Source of the DNA: Roseibacillus sp.
Lineage (GTDB): Bacteria; Verrucomicrobiota; Verrucomicrobiia; Verrucomicrobiales; Akkermansiaceae
Reading direction: 5' to 3'
Assembly (NCBI GenBank): GCA_002686085.1
Contig: NZAC01000011.1
Coordinates: 87,563-151,562, forward strand
DNA length: 64,000 nucleotides
The notes under the pieces were generated by a model, which saw only the letters and a list, made by a program, of their open reading frames with translations, was not told the origin of the DNA and did not search any database. Of this stretch, positions 9,474 through 18,562 are shown in pieces; position 1 is the stretch's first letter; each line of letters starts with the position of its first letter. Made by a program: the position numbers and the translations under genes.

Positions 9474-10175
9474 ATGAAAGCAGTTCAACGCACTCTCGCC
9501 ACTCTCATCTCCTTCGCCACTCTGGCAGGCGGTCTTGCCTTTGCGGACAACCCATTTAACGGAAAGGACCTCACAGGATGGTCTTTCAAGAAGAAGGGAG
9601 CTCTCGAGTCCAAGTGGGTGACGGGAGCCCCTCAACTGGACACCGCGAATCCAAAAGCCTTGAAGGCCAGCGGAACCGGCGGAGCGATGGTGAACGTGGT
9701 CACCGGGCATGGCCAGAGCATTGACATCTACTCGGACCAGAAATGGGGCAGTTCCAGGATCGAACTGGAAGTTCTCGTGGCCAAGGGAGCCAACTCAGGA
9801 ATTTACGTGATGGGCGAGTATGAGGTGCAGGTCCTCGACAGCTATGGCAAGGAGAAGCTCGGCGGTGGCGACATGGGTGCGATCTACGGGGCCCAACCCC
9901 CCCGGACCAATGCCTGCAAGAAACCCGGAGAGTGGCAGAAGTATCAAATCGACTTCCTCGCACCCAAGTTTGATGCCTCAGGCAAGAAGACTGCCAACGC
10001 GAAGTTTCTGGTCGTGAAACTTAATGGCAAGATCCTCCACGAGAATGTCGAAATGAAGGGCCCTACTCCCTCCGGAGTCACCGGACGTGAAGCCGCCACC
10101 GGCCCCATCATGTTCCAAGGCGACCACGGTCCCGTCGCCTACCGGAATATCAAAATTACTCCGCTCAAAAAGTAG
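9474..10175 (+). CDS. Secreted DUF1080 (3-keto-disaccharide hydrolase domain) protein
   Basis: About 233 residues. Start ATG 9474 gives a signal peptide (MKAVQRTLAT..., cleavage near AFA-DNPF). NPFNGKDLTGW, NSGIYVMGEYEVQV, GEWQKYQIDF and GPIMFQGDHGPVAYRNIKI are the hallmarks of the DUF1080 beta-sandwich. Some characterised members hydrolyse 3-keto-glycosides made by Gfo/Idh/MocA-type dehydrogenases; a similar Tat-exported oxidoreductase lies 3.4 kb away. Whether this one has that activity is inference. It converges closely (15 bp) with the propeller protein gene that follows. Confidence 0.92.
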   Translation: MKAVQRTLATLISFATLAGGLAFADNPFNGKDLTGWSFKKKGALESKWVTGAPQLDTANPKALKASGTGGAMVNVVTGHGQSIDIYSDQKWGSSRIELEVLVAKGANSGIYVMGEYEVQVLDSYGKEKLGGGDMGAIYGAQPPRTNACKKPGEWQKYQIDFLAPKFDASGKKTANAKFLVVKLNGKILHENVEMKGPTPSGVTGREAATGPIMFQGDHGPVAYRNIKITPLKK

Positions 10176-10190
10176 GTCTCTTCCGGGATC

Positions 10191-12953
10191 TTACTTCGCC
10201 ACGTGGATAGTATTCCAGATCTTGGTCACGATCTCCTCTCCTTCATCCGTTTCAAGGTCGAGATCGATCTGCATCATGTGAACGGGCTGCAGGTTCTCTA
10301 CCTCCACAAACACCGACTTTCCGTCCGGAAGAAGTCGGGCGGATTTGACCGGGAATTTAGTGCGGCCCTTCGGGGGGCCTGCTGAGTTGCGGTGCCCAAC
10401 CTGAAACTCTCCCGTGCCGTAGTCATGGGTCCAGCGTAAGTCGGACCCCGAGAGGTTGAAGCTCTCCGGGTCTTCGGCAAGCTCCTGGTCCAGTTTCTGG
10501 GTGAATCCGATCTCGAGCCCGCCGTCACGGACCTTGAGACTGCTTGGCATGCTTACGGCCTTGCCCGTATAACGCACCCGGTCAAGGCCACCTTCGCGAC
10601 CGGCATTGCTCTGCCACCCCTTGAGGCCAGCCACATAGAGCTGTCCGTCCTTACGATTAAACTTCCCACGCATCGCACTGGAGGTTGGGCGCACCGGAAT
10701 CTTGACCACTCCACCCTGCATCAGGGCTCCTTTCTTCTCCTTGAGCACGACATAGATCGCGCTCTGCCCATAACTGAAATGCAGCATCTCTCCCTTGTAG
10801 GGACCCCACTTGTCACTGGTCACCCAGACCTGCCCCCCGTTGGAGTTATCCACGTTTTTGGGTAACCAGGCGAGGGGCTTGGGAGCCTCACTGGGATCAA
10901 GGTTCTCCTTCCGGCTACCTCGGCGCTGTCCCACCGTGGGAGTAGTCTTCATGGTGGCGTAGTCCGCCGCCGAATCGACCACTCCGAGAAACTCGTCTGG
11001 TTCGATCCAGTGAATGGGACAACGTGGCACGAAAGTCCCTTCGTTGTCCCCGCTAGTGAGCTGACCGGTGGGACTCACCCCGATCCCGTTCGGAGCCCGC
11101 AACCCGGTAGCATAACGATCGAGTCTGGAACCATCTTTGGAGACTCGCAAGATCGAGCCATGGTGTCGGCTCATTCTCTGAAAGCTGTGCCCCCCACCCC
11201 GCACTGGACTACCAAAGGCAAAATAGAACTCTCCCTGTGGACCAGTCTGCAGGTCAAAACAGAAGGCATGGAACCCACTGGTAAGCTCCCAGTCGTTATT
11301 GAAGTTTTCGTAGTAATCGGTCTCTCCATCACCGTTAAAATCGTGATAACGCGTGATCTGGTCATCCGCCACCGTGTAGATCACATCATCTACAATGGTG
11401 AGCCCGAGGGTCTCATGCCCTCCAGCCGCAATACGCTTCCAGATGAGACTCTCGAGCTTTTCATCGATACCGCTGACCACCCAGACATCGCCATCCCAGG
11501 TGCAGACCGCGGCCTTCGAAGGGTCGCTGAAAAAGTCAAATCCCCCAATCCGCATCTTCATCCCATAGGGGTTTTGATAGGGCACAGTCAGCCGATCGAG
11601 GACATAGGCTGACTTACCATCGTCCTTAGCGACCACGCCAACTGTGGTCACCGCCTCCGTCCACCGCGCAGGACCACCTTTCATCAAAAGCGTCAGGTCC
11701 TCGAGGGCTTCCGGGACGCTCCCACTTCCATAAACCACTTTGAAATGAGCCATCCCCGCCGGAACTTTCAGGACGATCCGACCATCCATCATTACCGGTT
11801 TTTCCTGAGAGCCCACGACCTGAATCTCAGGAGCGCCCTTCTCATCAGCAAGCACTACCACCGCAGGAGCACTGAACTTACCCTGAATGGTGCGGGTGAT
11901 GAGCCCATTCTCGAAAGCCGGAAGTTCCAGGACCGGGTCCTGGCCTACTGTATAGTGAAGAACCGTCTTTTCCCCGTGGACATACAAGCCCTTGTAATGA
12001 GCCTGCGTTTTCGGAAGGGGGCCGAGAGGTGGATACTTCCCATCCTCGGGCATCCGAGTTTCCGCAATACTCCCTTGGTTGTCCGCCCACCCTGGAGCCG
12101 CCTGGTTGGTAAACACCTTGGCCCCACTATGAGAGGGAAAGGCCCCGTGGCCTCCGGTAAAGGGAAGACCCTCCAATCTCAATCCTCCCTGGGTCCATCC
12201 TGCCGCCATCCGCATGGTGTCAGCATCAAAAGCCACACAAACTGCCCCCTGGGGATCAAGACGGATCACCCGGGAACGAAAAGCAACATTATCTCCCTTC
12301 GCGTCCTTGCCAACACGCAGTGCTGTACTCACGAAATTTCCGTATTTCCCCGGCAGGCTTCCCGAAACTGGCTTGGCCGGAGCAACGTCAGGGCTGGCAG
12401 CCTTGGCGAAGGCCTGCTCATCCCATGAGAGTCCCTTAAGCTTTGCGACATCGTGAAAGAGGACTGAAGCGGGGACCGCTTCCAATTTTCCTCCCGGGGC
12501 CATCCATTTCACGATGCAGGCGCCCCCCTTACTCCCATTCTGGTAGATCACCCGCACAGGATGTGATCCCCCCTTCAGGCGAACCGTGCCACTCTTCTGC
12601 TTCATGGGGTGAGGACCCCAGTTATCAACCACCAGCTTGTCCCCGAGATAGAGACGAGAGCCATCTTTGGAACTCGTCGCGAACAGATAATTTCCCTCCT
12701 TCGGCACGGTAATGGCCCCGCTCCAACGCACCATGAAGTTCTCTGCGAGCTTCGAACCATGAAAGTCCCCCTTGGATTGAGAGAAATTCACCGCCTTATC
12801 GACCCGCACAAGCCAAGGCGTCAAATCCACTGGCACTTCAAATTCGTCTCCAAGTTTATCCTCAAGCTTGAAGTATTCCCCGATCAGACCAGGCGCTGCC
12901 GTAAGAGGGAGCGCGGAAAGGCACATCACGATGTAACTAAGGGTTCTTTTCAT
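10191..12953 (-). CDS. PA14-DUF6797-propeller secreted protein
   Basis: 920 residues from ATG 12953. Signal peptide MKRTLSYIVM...LTAAP; then a PA14-like carbohydrate-binding domain (~residues 20-160: GLIGEYFK, VRWSGAITVP, YLFATSSKDGSRLYLGD); then a middle domain resembling DUF6797 (GKYGNFVSTAL..., ~195-440); then a beta-propeller similar to PVC sugar-dehydrogenase-like proteins (LGLTIVDDVIYT, GLRAPNGIGVSP, SGDNEGTF); then a C-terminal beta-rich tail. No CxxCH is seen. Its start overlaps the end of the upstream cytochrome gene by 17 bp, so the two are translationally coupled and the cytochrome is a likely electron partner or complex mate. Confidence 0.88.
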   Translation of the reverse strand: MKRTLSYIVMCLSALPLTAAPGLIGEYFKLEDKLGDEFEVPVDLTPWLVRVDKAVNFSQSKGDFHGSKLAENFMVRWSGAITVPKEGNYLFATSSKDGSRLYLGDKLVVDNWGPHPMKQKSGTVRLKGGSHPVRVIYQNGSKGGACIVKWMAPGGKLEAVPASVLFHDVAKLKGLSWDEQAFAKAASPDVAPAKPVSGSLPGKYGNFVSTALRVGKDAKGDNVAFRSRVIRLDPQGAVCVAFDADTMRMAAGWTQGGLRLEGLPFTGGHGAFPSHSGAKVFTNQAAPGWADNQGSIAETRMPEDGKYPPLGPLPKTQAHYKGLYVHGEKTVLHYTVGQDPVLELPAFENGLITRTIQGKFSAPAVVVLADEKGAPEIQVVGSQEKPVMMDGRIVLKVPAGMAHFKVVYGSGSVPEALEDLTLLMKGGPARWTEAVTTVGVVAKDDGKSAYVLDRLTVPYQNPYGMKMRIGGFDFFSDPSKAAVCTWDGDVWVVSGIDEKLESLIWKRIAAGGHETLGLTIVDDVIYTVADDQITRYHDFNGDGETDYYENFNNDWELTSGFHAFCFDLQTGPQGEFYFAFGSPVRGGGHSFQRMSRHHGSILRVSKDGSRLDRYATGLRAPNGIGVSPTGQLTSGDNEGTFVPRCPIHWIEPDEFLGVVDSAADYATMKTTPTVGQRRGSRKENLDPSEAPKPLAWLPKNVDNSNGGQVWVTSDKWGPYKGEMLHFSYGQSAIYVVLKEKKGALMQGGVVKIPVRPTSSAMRGKFNRKDGQLYVAGLKGWQSNAGREGGLDRVRYTGKAVSMPSSLKVRDGGLEIGFTQKLDQELAEDPESFNLSGSDLRWTHDYGTGEFQVGHRNSAGPPKGRTKFPVKSARLLPDGKSVFVEVENLQPVHMMQIDLDLETDEGEEIVTKIWNTIHVAK

Positions 12954-14949
12954 TATTTTGATTTTTGGAAAGTGAGCGCAGGTATTGAAGAATCGCTTCG
13001 AACTGCTTACGGGAGTCACCGTCGTAGTACTGGGTGAGAGGCGTTTTCCCGTCCAGCGCATACTTAGGCATGATCGTGCCGGGCCAGACCCGGGGTGGGT
13101 CATTCATCCACAGATGAAAATAATCGGGTGTAAGCCGCTCCCCGGAGGCTCTCAGGTTGGGCCCCTCTCCTTCGAAGACCGCGATCGCCGCCTTGTCCCC
13201 GATGCTATGGCAGGCCCCGCAACTCAGCCCAGCCTCTACTCCCGTCATGGCCCTTCCCACCCCAACTTTTTCAGTGTCGAGGACCTTGGGACTACGGTCG
13301 AGACCGGAGCGGCCGGCGGCATAACTAAACCCCAGGGCCAGATTACTGGATCGGGAATGGAAGGCAGGCATACGGTCAGGCAACCATCTCCGCACCTTCG
13401 GCTGAATTTCTCCAGCGAAGAGTCTTGTCCGCCAATCGAGCTTCAGCTTGAATCCCAGGTGATCCAATGGGGGAGGACCGGCAAGACCTGCAGGTTTGGC
13501 TTCGTCTACCTTTCCGTCAGAGGTTCCGAGGCGAGAAACCTCCTCCAGAAAATTACTTCGCAGAGAATCCTCTCCATCTCTGGTGTGGCAGGCGTTGCAA
13601 CGCAATTCCTGATATTGACGCTCGGCATATTCCGCAGGGATGAATTGGGCCAGAGAGTCCTGCCCCGATTCCGCTGTCAAGAATGCCCGAAGCTCCGCAG
13701 CCATCTCACTCGAAAGCTCATAACCAACCTCGGAGCACTCGGAGGAGGTAAGATCAAAAAGGCCAATCTCAGTCAGGCTCTCCTTTTGTTCCCCTTCTCG
13801 TTCGTGACAGTTGAAACAGCCCGCTGATTGCGCCAGCACCCGCCCCTTCGAAGCATCACCCTTGAGGGGCTGCGAATCCGTCTTTGCTCCCAGCGAACGA
13901 AGGAAGGAAGCCACTGAAAGAGCTTCCTCCTCATCAAAACCAAAAGCAGGCATGCGTGTCCCCTGATGAAATTTCGCAGGATCCTGAAGAAACTTCGCCA
14001 GCGCCTCCGGATGAAACTTCATCCCCACACCTCCAAGCCCGATCCGCTGTCCCTCACCAGTCTCTGCAAGGGTATGGCATGAGATACAGTTCTGCTGTCG
14101 AAAAATAGCCCCCCCTTTCTCTACCCTTTCCTTTTCGGGAAGTGGATCCGCTCCTCGCGGGTCAGATCCGGCAGAAAGATAGGCCGCAACATGAGCAGCC
14201 TTCTCCTCCGCACCCTCGCCTCGAAATACAGCTGGCATGTGTGATTGAGGACGCACCTTACGCGGATCAAGAATCCATCGGGTAAGCCAGCCATGGCGCA
14301 GTCGGCCTCCAATCCCATCAAGCGATGGCCCCTTGAGCAGCAACTCTGGCATCAGCTCCTCTGTCCCGGAACTGTGACACGATCCACAACGTTTCTGAGC
14401 CACGAGGGATCGACCCCGGCGCAGAGCCGTGGAGCCCTCGAGAGCTGCATCACTCCCGTCGTGACGAAACACCTCCGGGTCAATTGGCTCCTTTGAAAAA
14501 TCCCTCCCTTCCCAGAGCAATCTCAAGGTCGCGTCATCCCCAACTGGAGGTTGATACTCTACAACGATATCGTGCTCTCCACTACTAAGGCGCTTTGACT
14601 CACTTGGCGTTCCAATTGCTGAAACGATCAGATCGTCATCAATACGTAACTTTGCCTCTCCTGTTCCCTCGAGGTGAAACACAAGCCGACTCCTCTTCTC
14701 AAGGAGGAGTTTCCCCTCCCAACGCGCCGTGAAGTCACTGCTCCTCAGAAAGGGTGAGGGACTTTGCCCCTTTGGCACATGTAAAGTGACCGTCCGCGAT
14801 TTACGGGTATCGCTTTTCCCTGCCAAGGTCTCAAGTCGCAGGACAAGGCCTTTTTCGTCCGCGGCCTGTACCTGCGTGGCAACAAGCGCGCACACACCTA
14901 GTCCGCATGCCAGCCACGACAAAGCAACTGCATGGGCTCCTCCTCGCAT
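12937..14949 (-). CDS. PA14-fused multihaem c-type cytochrome
   Basis: About 670 residues. ATG 14949 is preferred to an upstream GTG because it starts a signal peptide (MRGGAHAVALSWLACGLGVC...VQAAD). A short PA14-like domain (~residues 55-150) with FTARWEGKLLL and LRIDDDLIVS is followed by five CxxCH haem-binding motifs: CGSCH, CISCH, CFNCH, CNACH and CGACH, each with its own cytochrome-c-like segment and Met-containing tails such as RMPAF and TIMPKYAL. Exported to the periplasm, where it would carry electrons. It overlaps the next gene by 17 bp. A divergent promoter region of about 170 bp separates it from the esterase gene. Confidence 0.9.
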   Translation of the reverse strand: MRGGAHAVALSWLACGLGVCALVATQVQAADEKGLVLRLETLAGKSDTRKSRTVTLHVPKGQSPSPFLRSSDFTARWEGKLLLEKRSRLVFHLEGTGEAKLRIDDDLIVSAIGTPSESKRLSSGEHDIVVEYQPPVGDDATLRLLWEGRDFSKEPIDPEVFRHDGSDAALEGSTALRRGRSLVAQKRCGSCHSSGTEELMPELLLKGPSLDGIGGRLRHGWLTRWILDPRKVRPQSHMPAVFRGEGAEEKAAHVAAYLSAGSDPRGADPLPEKERVEKGGAIFRQQNCISCHTLAETGEGQRIGLGGVGMKFHPEALAKFLQDPAKFHQGTRMPAFGFDEEEALSVASFLRSLGAKTDSQPLKGDASKGRVLAQSAGCFNCHEREGEQKESLTEIGLFDLTSSECSEVGYELSSEMAAELRAFLTAESGQDSLAQFIPAEYAERQYQELRCNACHTRDGEDSLRSNFLEEVSRLGTSDGKVDEAKPAGLAGPPPLDHLGFKLKLDWRTRLFAGEIQPKVRRWLPDRMPAFHSRSSNLALGFSYAAGRSGLDRSPKVLDTEKVGVGRAMTGVEAGLSCGACHSIGDKAAIAVFEGEGPNLRASGERLTPDYFHLWMNDPPRVWPGTIMPKYALDGKTPLTQYYDGDSRKQFEAILQYLRSLSKNQNNEKNP

Positions 14950-15120
14950 GTGGGTTTCTGCGCCGGACCTCCGCACAACCAGCTCTTAAGCTGGTAGCCA
15001 GACCATTCCAAGCGCGACCTTTCGGTTGTTTTAGGTTCGTGGAGGAAAAGAATCTGTCTGCCAGGATACTGCGCCCCGGACGCCATTGCGCTTTTTGCAC
15101 GGACATGAGATACCCCCCTC

Positions 15121-16923
15121 ATGAAGTATTTCCCGGCCTTCCTGCTCTTGCTGACTCTTGCGCCCCTCCCCTGCCTGCTCGGGGCCGAACTCACCGTTGC
15201 TCACTTCTTTGGTGACCACATGGTAATTCAAAGAGACAAGCCCATCCGGATCTGGGGCACCTCTCAACCTGGGGAAAACGTCAGAGTACGGTTTTCTATC
15301 CGCGATCTCACCGTCAAAGCGGACGCACAGGGAAACTGGCAAATGGAACTGGAAGCTCTCCCCGTCAGCTCTCAGGGAAAGGCTCTGGTCATCCAGAGCG
15401 GTGATACCACGATCACCTACGACAATATTCTGGTCGGTGATGTCTGGATCTGCGGAGGGCAGAGCAACATGGAAGATGAAATCAGCTACGTCTACCACGG
15501 AGACATGGAAGTCTCCTCTGCCAATCACCCCATGATCCGCCTTATGACCGTCCCCCAGCAAGCCAGCCCCGTGGCTTTCACAGACATGGACCGGCTTAAC
15601 GAGTTCAACTCCTGGACCCGGCGTCACGAGCAGAAAGGCAGCTGGTCACAGTGTACACCCAAAGCCATCGAACGCTTCAGTGCCATTGGCTATATCTTTG
15701 GAAAACGGCTTCACCTCGTTTCGGGTATCCCCATCGGGCTGATTGATAATTCATGGGGAGGCACAACCATTGAAGCTTGGACCTCGAGAAGCACTCTGAA
15801 GAAGATTCCAGCAGCACGAGGACTCCTCGAGGAATGGGACAGCAAGATCGCTGCCTATGATGCTGCGGCCAGCTTGCAGGCGCGGATCCAACGCTGGGAA
15901 AAGGACAGTGAACGCAGAAAAGCCCGGGGGGAGAAACCCAACCCCAAACCCACGGAACCCGACCAGGATCCCGCCTCCGACCGTAACAACCCCGGAGCCT
16001 CCTTCAACGGCATGCTAGCCTCGTTCAGCGAAGCCAACATCAAGGGCGCGATCTTTAACCAAGGATACAATAACGCACTGGGTAATGCGCGACCACGCCT
16101 CTACGCCTCAGTCATCCAGGCCATGATCGAGAACTGGCGGGAAACGTTTCGCGACGACGCAATGCCCTTTGGTATCATTGGTCTGACGCCAGGAGGGCAG
16201 CCGCAAACGCGGGATAACTATGAAATCCGTATGGTCGATGCAGCGCCTTTTATTCGAGAGGGACAGTTCAAGGCCGCGAAGGCTCTGAATCACGTATGCT
16301 TCATGCCTGCCTACGACCAGCAGGTTCCTTTTTATCATCCCCATAAAAAGGTCCTCCACGGTGAAAGGATGGCCCGGTGGGCTCTAGCAACGCAATACGG
16401 GCAGACTCAGCTCAAGTGGAAACCCACAACCCTTGAGCACACTGAAATCAGCGGAGATCACATCATTCTCTCCTTCAATGGTATGGTCCGGGTTCACGAT
16501 GGGCGCCCCTTCGAGGGATTCGCCATTGCCGGAACAGATCGTCATTTCGTTCCCGCCCGGGCCGAATTTGTCGTCAAGGGAAAGGACGATCGCGGCCGCG
16601 AGCAAAAAGATGAACGTAAGCTCAAGGTCTGGAGTCCTCTCGTTCCAGAACCCGTGGCCGTTCGCTATGCTTGGGCGAGAAATCCCCTGGGAAATGCCGT
16701 CAACAGTGGACATCATGAACGCATTATTCCCATCCCCTCTTTCCGAACCGACAACTGGGACTGGCCCGAAGCTCCTTTCGAAAGCGACCGCGACGAAACC
16801 CGAAATGCCCACCGTGAAGCGATCAATACGATGCGTCGACAGGCAAGGAAATGGTCAGAGGCCCGTCCAATGCAAGAGGCCCGGGTCCTTCTCGGCATCG
16901 AGGAGGAAGAAACGGTGAAATAG
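15121..16923 (+). CDS. Sialate O-acetylesterase-type SGNH esterase
   Basis: 600 residues. Signal peptide MKYFPAFLLLLT...CLLGAE. An N-terminal beta-sandwich (~25-100) precedes the SGNH core with GGQSNM (nucleophile Ser115), NSWGGTTIEAWTS, and the late HPHKKVLHGERMA block that holds the likely catalytic His. An insertion of ~60 residues rich in charged residues (RIQRWEKDSERRKARGEKP) sits between the core motifs. The family removes acetyl esters from sialic acids or, in polysaccharide clusters, from xylan and other glycans. In this sulfatase-rich region a role in de-acetylating a complex polysaccharide is likely; no sialic acid genes are seen. Confidence 0.93.
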   Translation: MKYFPAFLLLLTLAPLPCLLGAELTVAHFFGDHMVIQRDKPIRIWGTSQPGENVRVRFSIRDLTVKADAQGNWQMELEALPVSSQGKALVIQSGDTTITYDNILVGDVWICGGQSNMEDEISYVYHGDMEVSSANHPMIRLMTVPQQASPVAFTDMDRLNEFNSWTRRHEQKGSWSQCTPKAIERFSAIGYIFGKRLHLVSGIPIGLIDNSWGGTTIEAWTSRSTLKKIPAARGLLEEWDSKIAAYDAAASLQARIQRWEKDSERRKARGEKPNPKPTEPDQDPASDRNNPGASFNGMLASFSEANIKGAIFNQGYNNALGNARPRLYASVIQAMIENWRETFRDDAMPFGIIGLTPGGQPQTRDNYEIRMVDAAPFIREGQFKAAKALNHVCFMPAYDQQVPFYHPHKKVLHGERMARWALATQYGQTQLKWKPTTLEHTEISGDHIILSFNGMVRVHDGRPFEGFAIAGTDRHFVPARAEFVVKGKDDRGREQKDERKLKVWSPLVPEPVAVRYAWARNPLGNAVNSGHHERIIPIPSFRTDNWDWPEAPFESDRDETRNAHREAINTMRRQARKWSEARPMQEARVLLGIEEEETVK

Positions 16924-17004
16924 GCCCGGACACTTCGGGTATGGAATAACGACGACCTTCCGGATTGCGTTGACGGCTCGGGCTCGCGCACGGTTGACTA
17001 CGGG

Positions 17005-17454
17005 GTGCCCCCACCACCTCGAACCCGCAGAATCATTCTTGTGCTGGGCTCTTACGCGCTTGCCGCGGCTCATTGCATTGTCACCTTCAGCGTTGGCGAA
17101 CCTTATCCCTCCCTTCAGGGACCCATGTTCGCAGGACATCTCCAGCAGGATAGAACCATCTATGTGCCTTTTTACAGGGAAACAAAAAACATTCCCTCTC
17201 TTCCGGCCCATGACCGGCTCCTGCGGCATGAAACCCTCGGAGTTCCCGCCCAGAAGGATTTTGCCAAGCTTGCCCCAAGGTTTAAAGGAGCTGCTTACCA
17301 GCAGTTCCTGATTGGACATTCTGTTCGAACCCGCAACCCTCGTCCTGGAAGCCCCGGAGACTTCTCCGGCGTTGAGTGGTCTGCCTACAAGATTCATGCT
17401 CCACTCGATGGCCCTCCAGAACTGATCGGCGAGGAGGATGTCATCCATGATTAG
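17005..17454 (+). CDS. Small anchored protein of unknown function
   Basis: 149 residues from a GTG start. A basic N-terminus (RTRR) precedes one hydrophobic helix (~9-28); the rest is soluble and probably periplasmic. SVGEPYPSLQGPMF resembles the short partner proteins found before HTTM-like membrane proteins, but I do not recognise a named family. It overlaps the following membrane-protein gene by 8 bp (stop inside the next start), so the two are probably made together. The sialate esterase gene ends 81 bp upstream. Confidence 0.68.
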   Translation: MPPPPRTRRIILVLGSYALAAAHCIVTFSVGEPYPSLQGPMFAGHLQQDRTIYVPFYRETKNIPSLPAHDRLLRHETLGVPAQKDFAKLAPRFKGAAYQQFLIGHSVRTRNPRPGSPGDFSGVEWSAYKIHAPLDGPPELIGEEDVIHD

Positions 17455-18445
17455 AATTCCCTCGCTGCATCGTGATGATGCACTGCTCCTGAGCCGGTGC
17501 GTCTACCTCGGGCTGATCGTTCTTCTTTTTCCTCTTAAATCGGCCTACTCGGTCGCCAGCCTGAGTGCAGAGCATTTCCACCCACCCCTGGGCCCCTTCA
17601 CTCTCCTCGAAGCCTTTCCCGCTCCGTGGGTAATCATTGTAATTGAATTCGCAACCTACGCCCTGCTTGCCCTCTGGTTACTAGGTGTAGGCCAATGGCG
17701 AGTCGGCGCCCTTCTGAGCGGCCTTCTTATCGTGACAAGCGGCCTGACCTACTCAACAGGCAAGATTGACCACGATTGTATCATTCTCCTTTGCCCTTTT
17801 CTTCTGACCCTTCGCGGTAGATGGCCTGAAACAAGTTTAACCTTTTGTCTGACCGTCTACTTCGCCTCCTCCGGGCTGGCTAAAATTTCATGGCTCAGCT
17901 TCGACTCTCAGGCCTCTCTTTCCTGGGCGTTGACCTACTTTTATGGTTACGGCAAAAGCGCCCCTCTTCTCGCTTGGTCTCTGGAACAACTCCCTGGATG
18001 GTCGTGGGAGTTGTTCGATCAGCTCACCGTCTGGTTTGAGCTCTGCGTCCCCCTTGTCATCCTGCGCGCCTTCCGGCGTTGGATCTTGCTTTCTATTCCC
18101 CTCTTTCACCTCGCCACAGTACTCCTGCTGGGAATTGATTTCTCTCGCCTGCTACTAATTTATCTTCCGCTCATTCTCCTTTTTTGTGTTCTCCCCGCTC
18201 ACACCTCCCGTGTCATTCCCTCAAGAGTTCGCGCGATTCTTATCAACTGTTGCCTGCTAGGGCTTGCACTCTGCGTTGCGCAGGGGTGTCTTTTTGGAAA
18301 ATCGCCCCAGTCCCTCCTGCCGCTGGAGACACCCGGTCTTTTGCTTTTCCCCATACTTGAAGGTATCGTCATAGTCGGGTTGCTCGCTCGTCCCAAAGTC
18401 CTCTCAACAAAAGCACCCGACCCTTGTGAGTCATCGCTTCCATGA
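17447..18445 (+). CDS. Polytopic membrane protein, HTTM-like
   Basis: About 332 residues with eight or more hydrophobic segments. Two in-frame ATGs exist at 17438 and 17447; GAGGAGG at 17431-17437 leaves no spacer before the first but a normal 9-base spacer before the second, so 17447 is chosen. KIDHDCIILLCPFLLTL and YFASSGLAKISWLSF recall the HTTM domain related to vitamin K-dependent gamma-carboxylase, but the match is weak and the catalytic part of that enzyme is absent. Overlaps the preceding small-protein gene by 8 bp and precedes a phospholipase-D-like gene by 117 bp. Role unknown. Confidence 0.8.
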   Translation: MIRIPSLHRDDALLLSRCVYLGLIVLLFPLKSAYSVASLSAEHFHPPLGPFTLLEAFPAPWVIIVIEFATYALLALWLLGVGQWRVGALLSGLLIVTSGLTYSTGKIDHDCIILLCPFLLTLRGRWPETSLTFCLTVYFASSGLAKISWLSFDSQASLSWALTYFYGYGKSAPLLAWSLEQLPGWSWELFDQLTVWFELCVPLVILRAFRRWILLSIPLFHLATVLLLGIDFSRLLLIYLPLILLFCVLPAHTSRVIPSRVRAILINCCLLGLALCVAQGCLFGKSPQSLLPLETPGLLLFPILEGIVIVGLLARPKVLSTKAPDPCESSLP

Positions 18446-18562
18446 GCTAGTCTCGAGCGAATCCCGTTCTGGCTCGACAGCAAAGTCCTCCTCTTGTTTA
18501 GATCCTCCAGATTTTCTTTCCTCCACAGACGCCCGATGCGCGAGGGCAGAGAAGTCGAATCA

